This document shows positions 58,799 through 59,234 of a stretch of 59,234 bases of DNA, in pieces. The position numbers and the translations under genes are program-made. Where the stretch lies: positions 1-59,234 of the forward strand of contig DXGH01000061.1 of the NCBI GenBank assembly GCA_019114005.1. The letters are read 5' to 3'. Every line of letters begins with the position of its first letter. Position 1 is the first letter of the stretch. The notes under the pieces were generated by a model, which was not told the DNA's origin, made no database searches, and saw only the letters and a program-made list of their open reading frames with translations. Source of the DNA: Candidatus Acetatifactor stercoripullorum. Its GTDB lineage: Bacteria > Bacillota > Clostridia > Lachnospirales > Lachnospiraceae.

Positions 58799-59234
58799 AT
58801 GAAAAACAGACGAAGCAGAATATTGGCTCTTGTGGGAGCATGTATTTTGGCAATGGGAACCCTTACCGCATGTGGAAGCGAAGAGACGAATGCTTCCACC
58901 AGCCAGGCACAAAGCTCTGCCCAGGAAAGCAGCGCGGCTGAGACCACTTCCTCTGAAGCGGCTTCTACTGAGGCAGCTTCTACTGAGGCATCCACTGAGA
59001 CGGCGGCGTTGTCCGGTTCTATCCAGATGGTGGGCAGCACTTCCATGGAGAAGTTTGCCAACGCATTGATTGAGGCTTTTATGGCAGAGAATCCTGATGT
59101 GAATGTAACTGCAGAGTTTGTGGGCTCCGGCGCGGGCATCGAGGCGGTGACAAATGGAACGGCGGATATTGGAAATTCATCCAGAAGCCTGACGGATGAT
59201 GAGAAGGCTGCGGGCGTTGTGGAAAATATCGTAG
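58799..59234 (+). CDS. pstS: Phosphate ABC transporter substrate-binding lipoprotein PstS, cut by the window edge
   Basis: The first 145 residues are in the window and the frame is still open at the right edge. A basic N-terminus, hydrophobic stretch and lipobox LTAC (Cys25) mark a lipoprotein. A Ser/Thr/Ala/Glu-rich linker follows (about 27-65), built partly from direct repeats of a 15-base unit (TSTEAA-like). The mature domain then begins with IQMVGSTSMEKFA and FVGSGAGIEAV, the phosphate-binding motifs of PstS. It binds phosphate outside the membrane for the PstCAB transporter, whose genes would be expected just outside the window. TGGAGGAA precedes the ATG. Confidence 0.93.
   Translation, partial: MKNRRSRILALVGACILAMGTLTACGSEETNASTSQAQSSAQESSAAETTSSEAASTEAASTEASTETAALSGSIQMVGSTSMEKFANALIEAFMAENPDVNVTAEFVGSGAGIEAVTNGTADIGNSSRSLTDDEKAAGVVENIV

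Noticed and set aside
1..59234. tRNA, rRNA, CRISPR or prophage genes
   Set aside because: None of the typical conserved sequences, regularly spaced repeats or phage structural genes were noticed; a covariance-model or repeat search was not possible.

Overview
The window looks like ordinary chromosome from a low-to-mid GC Clostridia, most likely Lachnospiraceae. The grounds are strong AGGAGG-type ribosome binding sites, TTGACA/TATAAT promoters, a HrcA/CIRCE element, a Rel-type (p)ppGpp enzyme, HemZ, a YhfC-type membrane protease, sporulation/cell-wall-type proteins, and large proteins (DUF5717/DUF5716 type) that I know only from that family. I saw no rRNA, tRNA, CRISPR array, transposase or prophage gene. 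Most genes are on the plus strand in short, tightly spaced operons.

Layout. 0-7 kb: end of an M20 dipeptidase, a cysteine desulfidase-type protein, an SbcC-type ATPase, an FAD oxidoreductase and a PrsA-like foldase lipoprotein. 7.2-9.5 kb: an Hsp90 (HtpG) gene behind a perfect CIRCE operator; the protein carries two acidic insertions. 9.6-13 kb: a membrane diguanylate cyclase and, on the minus strand, an MRB1590/PF09818-type ATPase. 13-17 kb: uxuA-uxuB (hexuronate catabolism) with a divergent AraC regulator. 17-23 kb: accessory ground, with a membrane-anchored LuxR-type regulator, a FlxA-like protein, two decayed genes, a HipA-like kinase and a peptidoglycan-binding protein. 23-25 kb: GntR (YtrA type) with an ABC transporter, a promoter and a self-operator. 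25-32 kb: a four-gene operon of poorly described proteins (a 1193-residue DUF5717-type protein, an actin/Hsp70-like DUF5716-type protein, a TPR-like helical protein and a membrane coiled-coil protein). 32-39 kb: purine synthesis (purC, purF, purB, a PurF paralogue without glutaminase residues, and a divergent PurA), then LysR and HAD genes. 40-42.9 kb: a 251-nt hairpin, small membrane proteins, SEC-C and CBS proteins. 43-52 kb: apt-rel-MBL hydrolase, hemZ, yhfC, hisS-aspS. 52-57 kb: a phosphopantetheinyl transferase, a heterodimeric ABC exporter and an amidase. 57-59.2 kb: an FAD/Rieske oxidoreductase and the start of pstS behind a Pho-box-like repeat.

How the genes fit together. The purine block supplies IMP and AMP, apt salvages adenine, and the Rel protein next to apt links purine nucleotides to stringent control. 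hisS-aspS has its own near-consensus promoter. CIRCE (heat), the Pho box (phosphate) and the GntR operator are the clearest regulatory sites.

Best candidates for something undescribed: the 25-32 kb operon; the PurF-like protein that has lost its N-terminal cysteine and sits beside a PurA with altered substrate-site residues; the MotA/ExbB-like membrane domain fused to a LuxR DNA-binding domain; and the amidase whose ribosome binding site forms one arm of the upstream terminator. All functional claims rest on motif reading and memory of families; no database search was run.
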